From Nematopogon swammerdamellus (lineage: Eukaryota; Arthropoda; Insecta; Lepidoptera; Adelidae): a DNA stretch of 64,000 nucleotides. The notes under the pieces are model-generated. The model made no database searches. It saw nothing but the letters and a program-made list of their open reading frames with translations, and had not been told where the DNA came from. Position numbers and translations under genes: made by a program. Shown here piece after piece: positions 52,046-62,045 of the stretch (position 1 is the stretch's first letter; each line of letters starts with the position of its first letter). The stretch spans positions 18,987,566-19,051,565 of the forward strand of contig OX336340.1 in assembly GCA_946902875.1 (NCBI GenBank), in the 5' to 3' direction.

Positions 52046-52645
52046 TGCGTCATACCTATTAGAGAAGATGCAACTGTTCGAAATTTAGAGGGAATGCGTC
52101 ATCGACCCGATGGCGAAATGGTAACGCGCTGGTGGCTCAAGCCTAGGTTCCAGGTTCGAATCCTGTTCGGGACGTATTTTTTCTCTTTATTATCGTCATA
52201 TACCTATTAGAGAAGATACAACATTTCGAAAATTAGAGGGAATTATGTCATCGGCCCGATGGCGAAATGGTAACGGCGGCGGCACAAGTCGGAGTTCCAG
52301 GTTCGAATCCTGTTCGGGACGTATTTTCTCTCTTAATTTTCGTCATACCTATTAGAGAAGATACAACATTTCGAAATGTAGAGGGAATAATGTCATCGGC
52401 CCGATGGCGAAATGGTAACGGCGGCTCAAGTCGGAGTTCCAGGTTCGAATCCTGTTCGGGACGTATTTTCTCTCTTCATTTTCGTCATACCTATTAGAGA
52501 AGATACAACATTTCGAAATTTAGAGGGAATAATGTCATCGGCCCGATGGCGAAATGGTAACGGCGGCTCAAGTCGGAGTTCCAGGTTCGAATCCTGTTCG
52601 GGACATATTTTTTCTCTTAATTATCGGCTTTGCATATATCTAAGT
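52046..52645 (+). repeat. family T: four tandem tRNA-like units
   Basis: Units repeat with starts of the TGGCGAAATGG A-box-like motif at 52111, 52260, 52405 and 52547 (149, 145, 142 bp apart). Each unit has GCGTCATACCTATTAGAGAA-type leader, CGGCCCGATGGCGAAATGG, GGTTCGAATCC B-box, TTCGGGACG and a TATTTTCTCTC trailer. The acceptor-like arms (GGCCCGA/TCGGGAC, 6 of 7 pairs) and T-arm pair, and the first unit has a D-stem GCG/CGC, but the anticodon arm does not. They are tRNA-like units, not tRNA genes. The last unit carries the family end TCGGCTTTGCATATATCTAA. Confidence 0.85.
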
Positions 52646-53261
52646 TACAAGAACCTGTATACGTGACGTCAACGTTTAATTTCCTAAATGTTATGTTATG
52701 ATGATTAAAACCATAATAAAAGAAATCGAGGTCTCTAAAGTAAATGTGAAAGCAATTTCTTTTTAATTTAACAAAATGTTCGTTTTCATTATTTGTTCTT
52801 TTATTTCAACAGGCAAGGAATATATCACCGCCAGGTTAAACAAATCTGACATTCAATTTCACTTTTCCACTCATATCGGTATATTATTTCATTTGAGTCT
52901 TTTTATTCTGGATGGACTAGCCTGCGGTAGTCCTTGAGATAAGCCAGGCGAGTGGATTCCGGGCTGCCACCCCAATCTAAAGCCCCTCTGGGGTCTAACT
53001 CGGACAAGGAGCCATTTTGAATTTGAAGAAAATGTTTCGTCCCTTCGAAGTGTTTCGTTCGAAGATCATTCAATTATTTTTATGAAAACATTTTCATAAT
53101 TATTTAGGCACTTCGTTTCTTGCGGCCGGGGAGAAACTTGAAGAATAACTATTAAATCTGTCGATGTCACGTTCTACCATCTAACCCACAAATAATGAGC
53201 GACAGGGATGTCATAAATACAATTTAAAAAATCGATGTTTCTTCCTCCAAAACTAGACCGT
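52646..53261. other. low-copy DNA
   Basis: No feature recognised. Confidence 0.4.
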
Positions 53262-53801
53262 TTTTAGGGTTCCGTAGTCAACAAGGAACCCTTATAGTTT
53301 CGCCATGTCCGTCCGTCCGTCACACGTAAAGTGGGGATGATTTTTTTTCACGTCTACCCCATCGTGTGGGGTATCGTTGGATAGGTCTTTATATATTGCG
53401 GGTTTGTGAAAAGCATTTTTCGATTTAGGGATCCGTTTGCGAATTATTAGGCTTTTAAGTGCTAATTTTTGTTAGAGTCAAGTGTCCCCACCCCCTGCCA
53501 GCTAAACGGTTATTATTAGATATGTGAAAAAATTCACAGCAGTAGTATATTATATCGAAATTAAAAGGAAAACTATCACAGCTAAGTAGTCTGTAGAGGT
53601 TGACGAGTAATAGTCGACCAACTTGTAAAATGTAAGGACGACAGCCATCATTTCACTGTTGAAGAACTTTTTCAAATTAACATTCATTTATTTCCCCTAC
53701 AAAATTACACAAATAATCAAATAATTTATTTTTATAGGGTTCCGCAACTACGGAACCCTACACTGCGCGTGGCCCGACACGTACTTGTCCGGTTTTTATG
53801 G
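53262..53801 (-). repeat. family D-like copy, minus, diverged
   Basis: TTTTTAGGGTTCCGTAGTCA at the left, CCATGTCCGTCCGTCCGTCA, ATAGGGTTCCGCAACTACGG and CACGTACTTGTCCGGTTTTT at the right. The latter is the reversed CGGCCAAGTGCG start. Confidence 0.65.
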
Positions 53802-53939
53802 TTTTTCTATTCTGTGACCCAACTACTAATCCAACGCCGTCAGGGTCCGTCTGTTTGTCTGTACGTCCGAGGGTTGTATGTTTGGAGCCGTACTATGTAG
53901 CCAGTTGAAATGTTAACATAATATGTATGTGTTATTATG

Positions 53940-54124
53940 GCTGACGCACACCCTGCCCATCTATTCCCTCCCAAGTACAACCTGGGGTTTTTCAAAAGGG
54001 GCGTATGAAAAGGCTCCCGTCAGGCCGGCATGGCGTTCGCAATTCCCGTGCATTACAGAATGTCCATGGGCATCGTTAGACCCCTATAAGTAGGTGAAAC
54101 GATGCCACACGTCGCGCTATCCAA
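53940..54124 (+). repeat. family I LINE end, well preserved 3'UTR
   Basis: CACCCTGCCCATCTATTCCC, CTCCCAAGTACAACCTGGGG, CCGTCAGGCCGGCATGGCGT, CATCGTTAGACCCCTATAAG and CACACGTCGCGCTATCC. The last motif is the 3' end of the family. Confidence 0.8.
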
Positions 54125-54130
54125 AAAACA

Positions 54131-54528
54131 AAAAAACCCCCGACCCTTAAAAAGTCAAAAATAATTTCCGTTTACTTAATTAAAGGAGTCGGGAGACCGC
54201 TAAGTAAATTCCCGCGCAGCTCTGAGTTTTATATTTTATTTACTTAGCGGTCCCCCGACTCCTTTAATTAAGTAAACGGAAATTATTTTTGACTTTTTAA
54301 GGGTCGGGGGTTTTTTAAATTTGTAATTTAACTTTTATTTCAAGCTTTTTAAAAAAAACCGCATGAAAATCGGTCCACTTTTTGAGATAAAATTTTTTTT
54401 TATCACTTAATTACTTGATTACTTGATTACAAACATAGCTAAGAACCATCCCGATTAAACAAGCTTCCTAATAAAAAAAACCGCGTCCAAATCGATCCAT
54501 CCGTTTGGCAGCTACGATGCCACAGACA

Positions 54529-54585
<57 letters not shown>

Positions 54586-54628
54586 AACTTATAACACCCC
54601 TCCTTCTTTTTCGTCGGGGGTTAAAAAC
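54131..54628. mobile_element. ACCCCCGAC foldback element with CA repeat
   Basis: An inner foldback (54131-54317) has ~80-bp near-perfect arms (ACCCCCGACCCTTAAAAAGT, AATTATTTTTGACTTTTTAA). A trailing part contains a CA microsatellite (54531-54581) and ends CGTCGGGGGTTAAAAA, an inverted match to the left end. I recall ACCCCCGAC-ended repeats with CA runs as common in Lepidoptera. No coding sequence. Confidence 0.75.
54531..54581. repeat. CA microsatellite, ~25 units
   Basis: A pure CA dinucleotide run following CACAGACAGA. Confidence 0.97.
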
Positions 54629-54689
54629 ACATATTTTGGCATATCCGTACTTCATACTAAAGTAAAATAACAAGTAATAAAAACGCGTA

Positions 54690-54750
54690 ATTGTTGGGTG
54701 GTACGGAACCCTCAGGGCGCGAGTCTGACTCGCACTTGGCCGGTTTTTTA
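54690..54750 (-). repeat. short family D end, minus
   Basis: GGTGGTACGGAACCCTCAGG, GAGTCTGACTCGCACTTGGC and CGGTTTTTTAA. Confidence 0.65.
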
Positions 54751-54948
54751 ACTCGTGAAAGTGGTGTAAGTACCTACTGGAAGTCTGTTGACGGCTGCGT
54801 TCAGTTTTAATGGTTTTTGGACCGTTTTAGCTCTTCAAAAAAATAAAAAAGCTGCCAGTACAGAAATGCCAGTGATTGATAACTATAGTAAATCTATTGC
54901 CATTATCCAAGAAGAAAATCTGTATGAACAAAATGATGCCCTCGTTTA

Positions 54949-55086
54949 ACCCGAGTAAGAATATGCCTATTTATTACAGAACAGTCGCGTAACCCAAGTA
55001 AGAATATGCCTACTTATCTATTACAAAACAGTGGCTTAGCCCAAGTAAGAATATGCCCATCTATTACATTACAGAACAGTGGCTTA
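54949..55086. repeat. three tandem ~46-bp units
   Basis: CAAGTAAGAATATGCC begins each unit (near 54952, 54996, 55042), followed by TATTACA-type and AACAGTGGCTTA segments. The units differ by a few bases and short insertions. The 63-residue frame across the last unit is incidental. Confidence 0.8.
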
Positions 55087-56907
55087 TTTTGGAAGCCTAT
55101 CAAACACGCCGAGATATATCACACTGAGCTCCAATCCAAGGAATTAAAAATTATAGAAGCATCAACGCTTTGGCAGGTGAAAAGTCAATATAGGTAAATG
55201 TGTGTACCTACACAAGATGTAGGTAATTGGAAATATGTACATCTCTTGTCACACGAATTGTGGACTCTCGTATCTTTCGCGTTTAGATTTACCACCTACA
55301 TATAGTACAGCCATCAATAGCCAGTTTAGGTGGAAGTGATTCTTATCTGTCTATCTAAAACAAGTTACATACACCTAGCTATTGTGAAAAAATAAAATTT
55401 CGGAAATAAATAATTTATTTTCGAAATTTTATTAAAAAACATTACAAATTATTTGTAATATAATGTTTTAGAAATCAATAATAAAAATATTTTTCCTTTA
55501 CTTTTACTTTATCAACACGCTTGCTATAAGGGTCATCTGACGAGGATTGTGTGCATGTATAAATTATGCTGTGGACAAAGTAAGTTTATAAGTAATGTAT
55601 AACAAATACACATTCTGTTCTTTTGATTTATTTGCCGTTTTTCTATTTCGAGACCAGCCATCTATTTATGTTTACCATTCACTACGAGAAAACACTCGCC
55701 GTGAGCCCCTGACACCTTTAAGCACAATGGATCGTTTTTAGTGGGAGACGTTTCGCTCTTATGAATGCGGTGGAGATCGCGGAGGGGTGCTCAATAGAAT
55801 GCCGCATGTGAGCGCGAGAAGCAAAATTATCCAAGTTTCTAGATTCAGACTGCAGTGGAGCGGAAAGGGAAACCATTCAAGTTCTCAGAGTGCGGTCTCT
55901 TAGAGTGATTACGTTGATCCCTCGGCAGTGCAGTGGCCTCCTAAGTAATGTTGATGGTATATAAGCCTGAGTGCATTTAGCGTATAATGCCTACTCTCAA
56001 CCAACAGGTTCGGTGAACTTCCACTAAGTAGTAGTTATGGACACAATGATGGGGTAGCTAGAAATTAAGACTGTTGTATTATTTTATCTTAAGACCCAGT
56101 AGAACTAAAAATATAATTCTCGGGGATATGAGTGCAGAATGAATAAACATTAAATTTCACGCAGGCACAATATTTAATAAAAAAAATATACTCTCCTTGA
56201 CTCCCGTACTCCTTCCCAGGAGTATTGCTGTTTTTTTATTTACTTACAATATGGGTCAAATCTTGCAACTGAATTTTAAACAAGTTCCACTCAACCAATT
56301 GAGCTGAAATTTTTCACATCCTTTTGGTTCTGGTGACAATACGATCTAGTGTACACAGAAATGCTAATTCGCGAAGCTTTTTAAAAATAAATCGAAAACC
56401 TAAACTTATTTATTTCATTTTAGCACATTTTTAATAAAAGCTTGTTTGTAAAAAGCTTTCATATAATTTGATATTTTTACATGACTATAACATGATGATC
56501 GCAACGGAAACATGGATTCGATTAATTTTCTAGAGCACACTTTGCTATTTTTTTCTATCGAGTCTTATTACTTATTACATTTCTTTGTAATAAACTTTTA
56601 CTAATTGTTGTTGATTTGATATATTTAAGTAAGTATTAAAATTGACGATGGCACTATACACCAGATATACGTAATGTAATTAAGCAGAGTGGTCAGATTC
56701 TTCAGTATTCATGTTTATGCTGTAAATATTAATGCTCTTGTGAGCGGTAGTATCGGTTAATTATTTGTAAGTTACTATAATATAATACTTATAAGATACT
56801 AACAAAACATTGTGACTTGCGAAGTTTGTTTGTCAGTTCTTCTTCACATTGAATTTAGAACTGGCGGAATTTTCGACATGTCCAAGCGTAGGTTACCTAC
56901 TATTTAT
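55087..56907. other. 1.8 kb low-copy DNA
   Basis: No repeat family or gene recognised. A TATATAAG at about 55960 lacks a convincing initiator. Confidence 0.4.
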
Positions 56908-57022
56908 GGATAGCGCGACATGTGACATCGTTTCACCTACAAGTAGGTGTCTAACAATGCCAATGGACATTCTGTGATGCACGGGGATTGCGAATGCCAT
57001 GCCGGCCTGACAGGAGCCTTGA
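56908..57022 (-). repeat. family I 3'UTR, minus
   Basis: GATAGCGCGACATGTGACAT, CGTTTCACCTACAAGTAGGT, CTGTGATGCACGGGGATTGC and GAATGCCATGCCGGCCTGAC. Confidence 0.8.
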
Positions 57023-57419
57023 TATAGATTTCGTGTCTTTAAATTGAAAATGCGCTCAAAGAAAAAAAAAGAAGTAGTAAGCTTTATTTGCTATTTATAA
57101 TTAACATTCTTAACAGCAATATATTTAGGTGTTTCGTATAAATATTTACATTACAATTTTCAATATTTTTAGTAGGCTGAGATAGATACTCGTAGTAGTT
57201 AGTAGTACTTTTTGCAATGTATGTTACATTTCAACGTTCAAGGTCATTATAATTTCTTACTCACGTGCACTTAGCCCACAAACAAAGCTATAAATAAATT
57301 ATGTAATCATATTTCATACTTGCTGTGCAGCATTCGCGGTAAAGTCAGTGAACACTCTATGTAAATCGGTTGATTAGTTTTCGAGTAAATCACATAAAAG
57401 CTAACCGAATTTCGTAGAT
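57023..57419. other. AT-rich low-copy DNA
   Basis: No feature recognised. Confidence 0.35.
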
Positions 57420-57608
57420 TTTTTTCCGATTGCGTTTACGTCCGACCCCACTGCTCAGCTCATATGAATAAGGGCGTGATGATATATAGCCTATAACCTG
57501 GTGGGAGATATGTCGCCTTGCATAGTCAAAAACTAAAGTTAAGGAAATAAGTTGAGTCGTTCTTGAGTTATAAGAGAACATACACAGATGGCAGACGTTG
57601 CTTCTTAT
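57420..57608 (+). repeat. degenerate family G repeat
   Basis: CTCATATGAATAAGGGCGTG, ATATAGCCTATAACCTGG, CTTGAGTTATAAGAGAACAT and GCAGACGTTGCTTCTTATAA follow the G order with many changes. Confidence 0.5.
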
Positions 57609-57880
57609 AACGGTGTTGCAGTTGCCCCCGTAATATTTTTAACTGACATAAGGGGGTCATTCTATATGTGAAATTAAACAACTTCTGCGAAGAAAAAAAA
57701 TATTTTGAAACAAAAAAAAAATTATTTTTTCCATACAAATTTTAATTACCTATTCTCAAAATGTATGGAGAAAAAAATTTTTTTTTTCATCAAATAAAAA
57801 AGTCGTAGAACAAAAGTTGTTCTATTTCACGTACAGAATCACCCCCTTTCGGGTTTTACGGTTGGGGTTGCAACACCGTG
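57609..57880. mobile_element. family K TIR element, second copy
   Basis: AACGGTGTTGCAGTTGCCCC to GGGGTTGCAACACCGTG. Same ends and inner motifs as 17467-17697 (AACTGACATAAGGGGGTCAT, TTCACGTACAGAATCACCCC). The centre is longer owing to A/T runs. Confidence 0.82.
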
Positions 57881-57882
57881 TA

Positions 57883-58062
57883 TAATTCTTCTGTACGTAA
57901 ACGACTGGACCGATTTGGATGAAATGTTGTGTGTATATTTGAGTGGTTCTCATGGATGGTTTGAAAATACAATTGAATCCGGTAGATGGCGTCGTGATAA
58001 GTCCACGCCACAGGTATTCCGTGCTCTGTGGTCCACGCGGACGAAGTCGCGGGCACAGCTAA
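57883..58062 (-). repeat. family L repeat, with local duplication
   Basis: TAATTCTTCTGTACGTAAAC, GACTGGACCGATTTGGATGA, GGTAGATGGCGTCGTGATAA, and CGCGGACGAAGTCGCGGGCA. GTCCACGC is repeated around a 22-bp insert at 58009-58038. Confidence 0.7.
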
Positions 58063-58566
58063 GTATTATGTAGGGAAGGGATACAAAAATTTTACAGTAT
58101 CTAAATTTAGATTTTCTTCTTACCTCAGAGGTAAATGCAGGAAATCGTACATTACCTATAGAGTCTATACAGGGTGTAAAAACGGCGAGTACATTAAATT
58201 TAGGAAAATATTATTGGGATCAAGAGTAACAAAAAAGTCAAATAACTTTTTTCTGAATTCCCTTTAAATAAAAAGTTACTATTTTCATACAAACTAATTG
58301 ATTATTTAAGTGTAAAAATGATCTAATGACAACAGGGCGGCGCGGAGGGGGGAAGAGCGGGTGAGACGTGAGTGTTGACGTAGGTGTTGGCGGGAGGGGC
58401 GGGGGGTGGCTTTGTGAGTGGAGGACTGGAGGTCGGCCAGGCGGAAGGTGCGGAGCGGCAACAACGCGTTAAATTACACTAGACGAAAACATACATTTAA
58501 AAAATTCATATCTCGAAAACTAGACACTTTAGAGAAAAACTTTACTTGCTTTTTTGTCTATTTGTT
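58063..58566. other. low-copy DNA, possible outer part of the foldback
   Basis: TGCAGGAAATCGTACATTAC at 58136-58155 resembles the end of the foldback that starts at 58567, so the element may be longer than called. A G-rich stretch lies at 58334-58455. Confidence 0.35.
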
Positions 58567-59325
58567 CATATTTTGCAGGAAATCGTACCTATTAGTGTAG
58601 TAAATGAGTGCTCAAATAAGGGGTCTAGCCGGAAAGCTCGAAAGCAGAAAGTTTGACTTCGGAACCTTGTTCTGACTAGTTAGGAGGTAAACATACTAAA
58701 AGTCCCCACCACTGGGGGATGCGCCCTAGGGGGGGAGCACAAAGAAGGTTTCATTTTTCAGTTTTTCGCTTATATCTCGAAAACGGTGCATCATAGGAAA
58801 AACTGTTCAATTACAGAATAAGAGGTGATAAAATTCTCTACAACTTTGAAATATACCATTTTTACCAATTCTCAATCGTTTGAGATATAAGGTCCGAAAA
58901 GAGGCCGATTTTATTTGCAAATAAAAGCATAAATTTGTTTTTGTCATACATTGCTTTTATTTGCAAATAAAATCGGCCTTTTTTCGGAACTTATATCTCG
59001 ACAACGATTTTGAATTGGTAAAAATTGTATATATCAAAGTTGTAGAGAATTTTATCATCTCTTATTCTGTAATTGATCAGCTTTTCCTATGATGCACCGT
59101 TTTCGAGATATAAGCGAAAAATTGAAAAATGGGACCGTGCTCCCCCCCCCCCCCCCCCCCCCCCTAGGGCGCATCCCCCAGTGGTGGGGACTTTTAGTAT
59201 GTTTACCTCCTAACTGTCAGAACAAGGTTCCGAAGTCAAACTTTCTGCTTTCGAGCTTTCCGGCTAGACCCCTTATTTGAGCACTCATTTACTACACTAA
59301 TAGGTACGATTTCCTGCAAAATATG
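58567..59325. mobile_element. 759-bp foldback with ~365-bp arms
   Basis: CATATTTTGCAGGAAATCGT at the left matches its reverse complement at the right end. The arms stay paired through GGGGTCTAGCCGGAAAGCTC, CTTATATCTCGAAAACGGTG and TTTGCAAATAAAAGCA to a ~20-nt loop near 58945. The right arm has 23 C (59142-59164) where the left has 7 G. No coding frame, TSD not found. Confidence 0.88.
59142..59164. repeat. C23 homopolymer
   Basis: A pure C run inside the right arm of the foldback. The mirror position in the left arm has 7 G. Confidence 0.95.
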
Positions 59326-59952
59326 TAGGTAGGTATATTAATATAGCAATGAATACGAATTTACTTGCTCTACCTAACCTAGAAATTTTTTAACGAATTA
59401 CGAAAATCTAATAAAAATTTTAGCAGATCAAAGGTTCTCATACATTAAAATAATAATACTTGTCTCAATATTTTCACCAATTTATAGTCCTTTAATTGTA
59501 ACCTCTGAATCCAAACTAAGATTTGTCGCCATAACTACGCAGTTGCTTCTTTCACAGCCTGCCATTAATATCCTCTTCAGATACCCCAATTTCCACAATA
59601 TAATTGCGCGAAAAGGTCTAATTAAACTTGCTGAATAAAATCCCCAAATTTCCCATCAGGGCTATTATTTTAGGCTGCAATTAAGTGGGAGCTGCCGCAT
59701 GCCGGGCCGGCAGCGCACCGGGCATTGTGCTTTACGGCAGTTTTCCAAAGTGCCGCCGACCTCGATACGGTGACCCGGAGAATTAAAAAAATAGAAGGCT
59801 TATGCTCAACGAGCAGATGATAAATTGTTATTAAATAGCGTACATAAAGACTGTGTGCACAAATCCATTATACATACTGGGTGAATTTGTCTGTCACCCT
59901 TCTCGACCTTTTAGGGGGTTAATCTTTATCAAAAACTAAGTAGATTAAAATA
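59326..59952. other. low-copy DNA
   Basis: GC-rich block at 59685-59785 (GCCGCATGCCGGGCCGGCAG). No family recognised. Confidence 0.4.
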
Positions 59953-60213
59953 AAGCGGCCAAGTGCGAGTCGAACTCGCGCACCGAGGGTCCCGTATCGC
60001 CATGTCATGGTCAGCGCCACTCACGCCATCTATGTATTAGTTAAAATGCCTCATACTCTTTTCGGTATATGGCGCGCATACACTTTTTAGTTTCTTGTGT
60101 GAGGACCCCCGTGAATTTGTTGTTATATCGGCCATAATAACACATATTCTTTGAAAATGTCAACGGGCTAGCTATTATGGTCCAAAAGATACAGCCTTGG
60201 GACAGACGAACAA
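59953..60213 (+). repeat. family D copy, 3' truncated
   Basis: AGCGGCCAAGTGCGAGTCGA, CACCGAGGGTCCCGTATCGC, TATATCGGCCATAATAACAC, CAAAAGATACAGCCTTGGGA. The TACGGAACCC end is missing. Confidence 0.8.
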
Positions 60214-60380
60214 ATATGAAAAAAAAATCGAGTTCTCCATAAATTATGTGGTTAGTTATTTACTAAATGTATGGAGAACTAAATTGTTTTCCCATTTCGC
60301 CAAATTATGTTTTTTAAATCTACTTAGTTTTTGATACAGGTTAACTGTATACTTATATTATGTTTACCTCTATCACATAA

Positions 60381-60948
60381 TTTGTGGAGTCACCTATCAG
60401 CACACGAGTGATCTACTCAGATAGCCAAGCGGCACTAATGGCTCTGAATAGAGTAGAAACCAAATCCGCGCTCGTCCTAGAATGTAAAGAGAAACTGAAC
60501 GAACTAGCCACCGGCAGAGAAGTTACCATAGGGTGGGTTCCTGGGCACAGTAACATCAAAGGCAACGAGCTGGCAGATGAAGTCGCCAGAAAAGGATCAG
60601 ACACGACCTTCATTGGCCCGGAACCGGGAATTCCTATTTTGGAAAGAGCAATTCTAGAATCCATAAACAGCTGGGCTAAGGAAACAAGTAAAATTAGATG
60701 GAAATCCCAAGAAGGATGTAAATCAGTAATGATGACAATCCAAGCTTTTTATAGAGTCAATCAATGGCAAAAGAACAAGATGGCTGCTGGGATTGAGCCG
60801 ACAAAATGTACGAAAAATCACAGGTATAGTTACGGGGCACAACTGTCTCAAAAGACATCTCCACATAATAGGCCTTAGTGACGATCCACTGTGCACTCAA
60901 TGTGGGGAGGCAGAAACCAGTGCTCACTTCGGTCAGTGCATCATGTAG
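60381..60948 (+). pseudogene. LINE RNase H and C-terminal zinc motif, truncated
   Basis: The frame follows TAA at 60378. Its first start-like codon (60384) is GTG, so the 5' part of the gene is missing. It encodes the second half of an RNase H domain of the kind found in Jockey/R1-group LINEs: Asp13 in YSDSQAAL, then WVPGHSNIKGNELADEVARK with His55 and Asp65. The domain's first Asp and Glu would lie upstream and are absent. After about 60800-60830 the reading frame shifts; the continuing frame gives GHNCLKRHLHIIGLSDDP, LCTQCGEAETSAHF, a CX2C...H cysteine motif, and TAG at 60946. It is a dead 5'-truncated fragment. The downstream G/C-rich stretch (60950-61190) is probably its 3'UTR. Confidence 0.88.
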
Positions 60949-61542
60949 GCAGGACCTAGATGGAAGACACTGGGGAAAGACCACTACGGTGAGGAAGAAC
61001 TTCGAGGAATCGACTGGAAGAATTATGGGAGTATACAGCGAAGACGGGCAGACTGGACCACCATGAGCAGGGAGTGGAGTGGACGACGGCAGCAGGTAAT
61101 CCCCCCTAGCCCCTCCGGGATAGGCGATATAGTCCCATCCTAGTGAACCTGATCTCCGGACTGACCCCGCCAGTCCTCCCAACAAGAACTACTCGTATTA
61201 CGTATTACGACCGTCTTATACAAATTGTGTGCTTATAGACTAACTATGACAGTTGTATTATTTTGAATTCTCTGCGGTGACCCACATTCTGCACATACTC
61301 ACCAACCCCTCGTGGTTATTAGTCTTCATCTGCGTCGCAGGAGCATTACCATGGGGATCGGCAACCAATAGCTCTTTGGAAGCGAGCTCAAGGAAGTGGC
61401 AATTTTGCAAAAATGCATTTACGGAAACTCAATAAAGTAGATTTTGCGGAAATAGCGGCATCGCAATTTGGTATGAATAAGAAATAAGATAATTAAATAC
61501 GATTTAGAGAAATTTATTCTTCTAAATGTATGTAGCACAGCA
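60949..61542. other. LINE 3' flank then low-copy DNA
   Basis: 60950-61190 includes CCCCCTAGCCCCTCCGGGAT and may be the 3'UTR of the fragment above. Beyond that nothing is recognised. Confidence 0.35.
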
Positions 61543-62045
61543 AATACGCAGCAAATGCGTCATACCTACTAGAGAAGTTGCAAGCAACACGGTACAACAT
61601 TTTAGAGAGAATACGTCTTCTCATACGAGAGGTCCGAGGTTCGAATCCAGTCGACGTGCACCAATGAGTTTTTTCTGACGAAAAAAATTACGCGCACACC
61701 TGCTGCTTCACCGTTCGGAACCGGTGTAAAACTGTAGATCCCTTCCCTCGCCCCTTACTAGGTGGTAGGCTCAAATTGTAACCGACTGGGTTGGTACCAC
61801 CGTACTGGATGTAAGATGGCCGGATAGCAGCCTCAGTTGTGTTCTCCTCTAGTCCAGTATGGCCAGCAATCCAGAAGTCTCTGGTATGGCACCTATCTTC
61901 TCGGAGGAAATAACCCATATCGGATTACATAAAAAAAAATCGACCCGAAAGCGGTAGCGCGCTGGCGGCTCAAGCCGGAGTTCCAGGTTCGAATCCTGGT
62001 CGGGACGTATTTTTTCTTCTCATTTTCGGCTTTGCATTTATCTAA
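61543..62045 (+). repeat. family T copy split by SINE-C
   Basis: The leader GCGTCATACCTACTAGAGAA is at 61557-61576. The tRNA-like part is at 61942-62006 with acceptor-like GACCCGA/TCGGGAC, a good anticodon-like stem CTGGC/GCCGG with 7-nt loop, and a perfect T-arm CCAGG/CCTGG. The D-arm is shortened. The family end CGGCTTTGCATTTATCTAAT is at 62025-62045. The SINE at 61613-61933 is inserted between leader and head. Confidence 0.78.
61613..61933 (+). mobile_element. SINE-C, inserted in family T
   Basis: Begins CATACGAGAGGTCCGAGGTT with B-box GGTTCGAATCC, then GTGCACCAATGAGTTTTTTC, CTTCACCGTTCGGAACCGGT, GTAACCGACTGGGTTGGTAC, CTGGATGTAAGATGGCCGGA, CTGGTATGGCACC and an A-tail at 61930. The A-box end is missing, so it is 5'-truncated. 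Confidence 0.82.

Noticed and set aside
52105..52610. Cluster of true tRNA genes
   Set aside because: A and B boxes and T-arms are present, but the anticodon arms do not pair, U33 is missing, and the acceptor has a mismatch in each unit.
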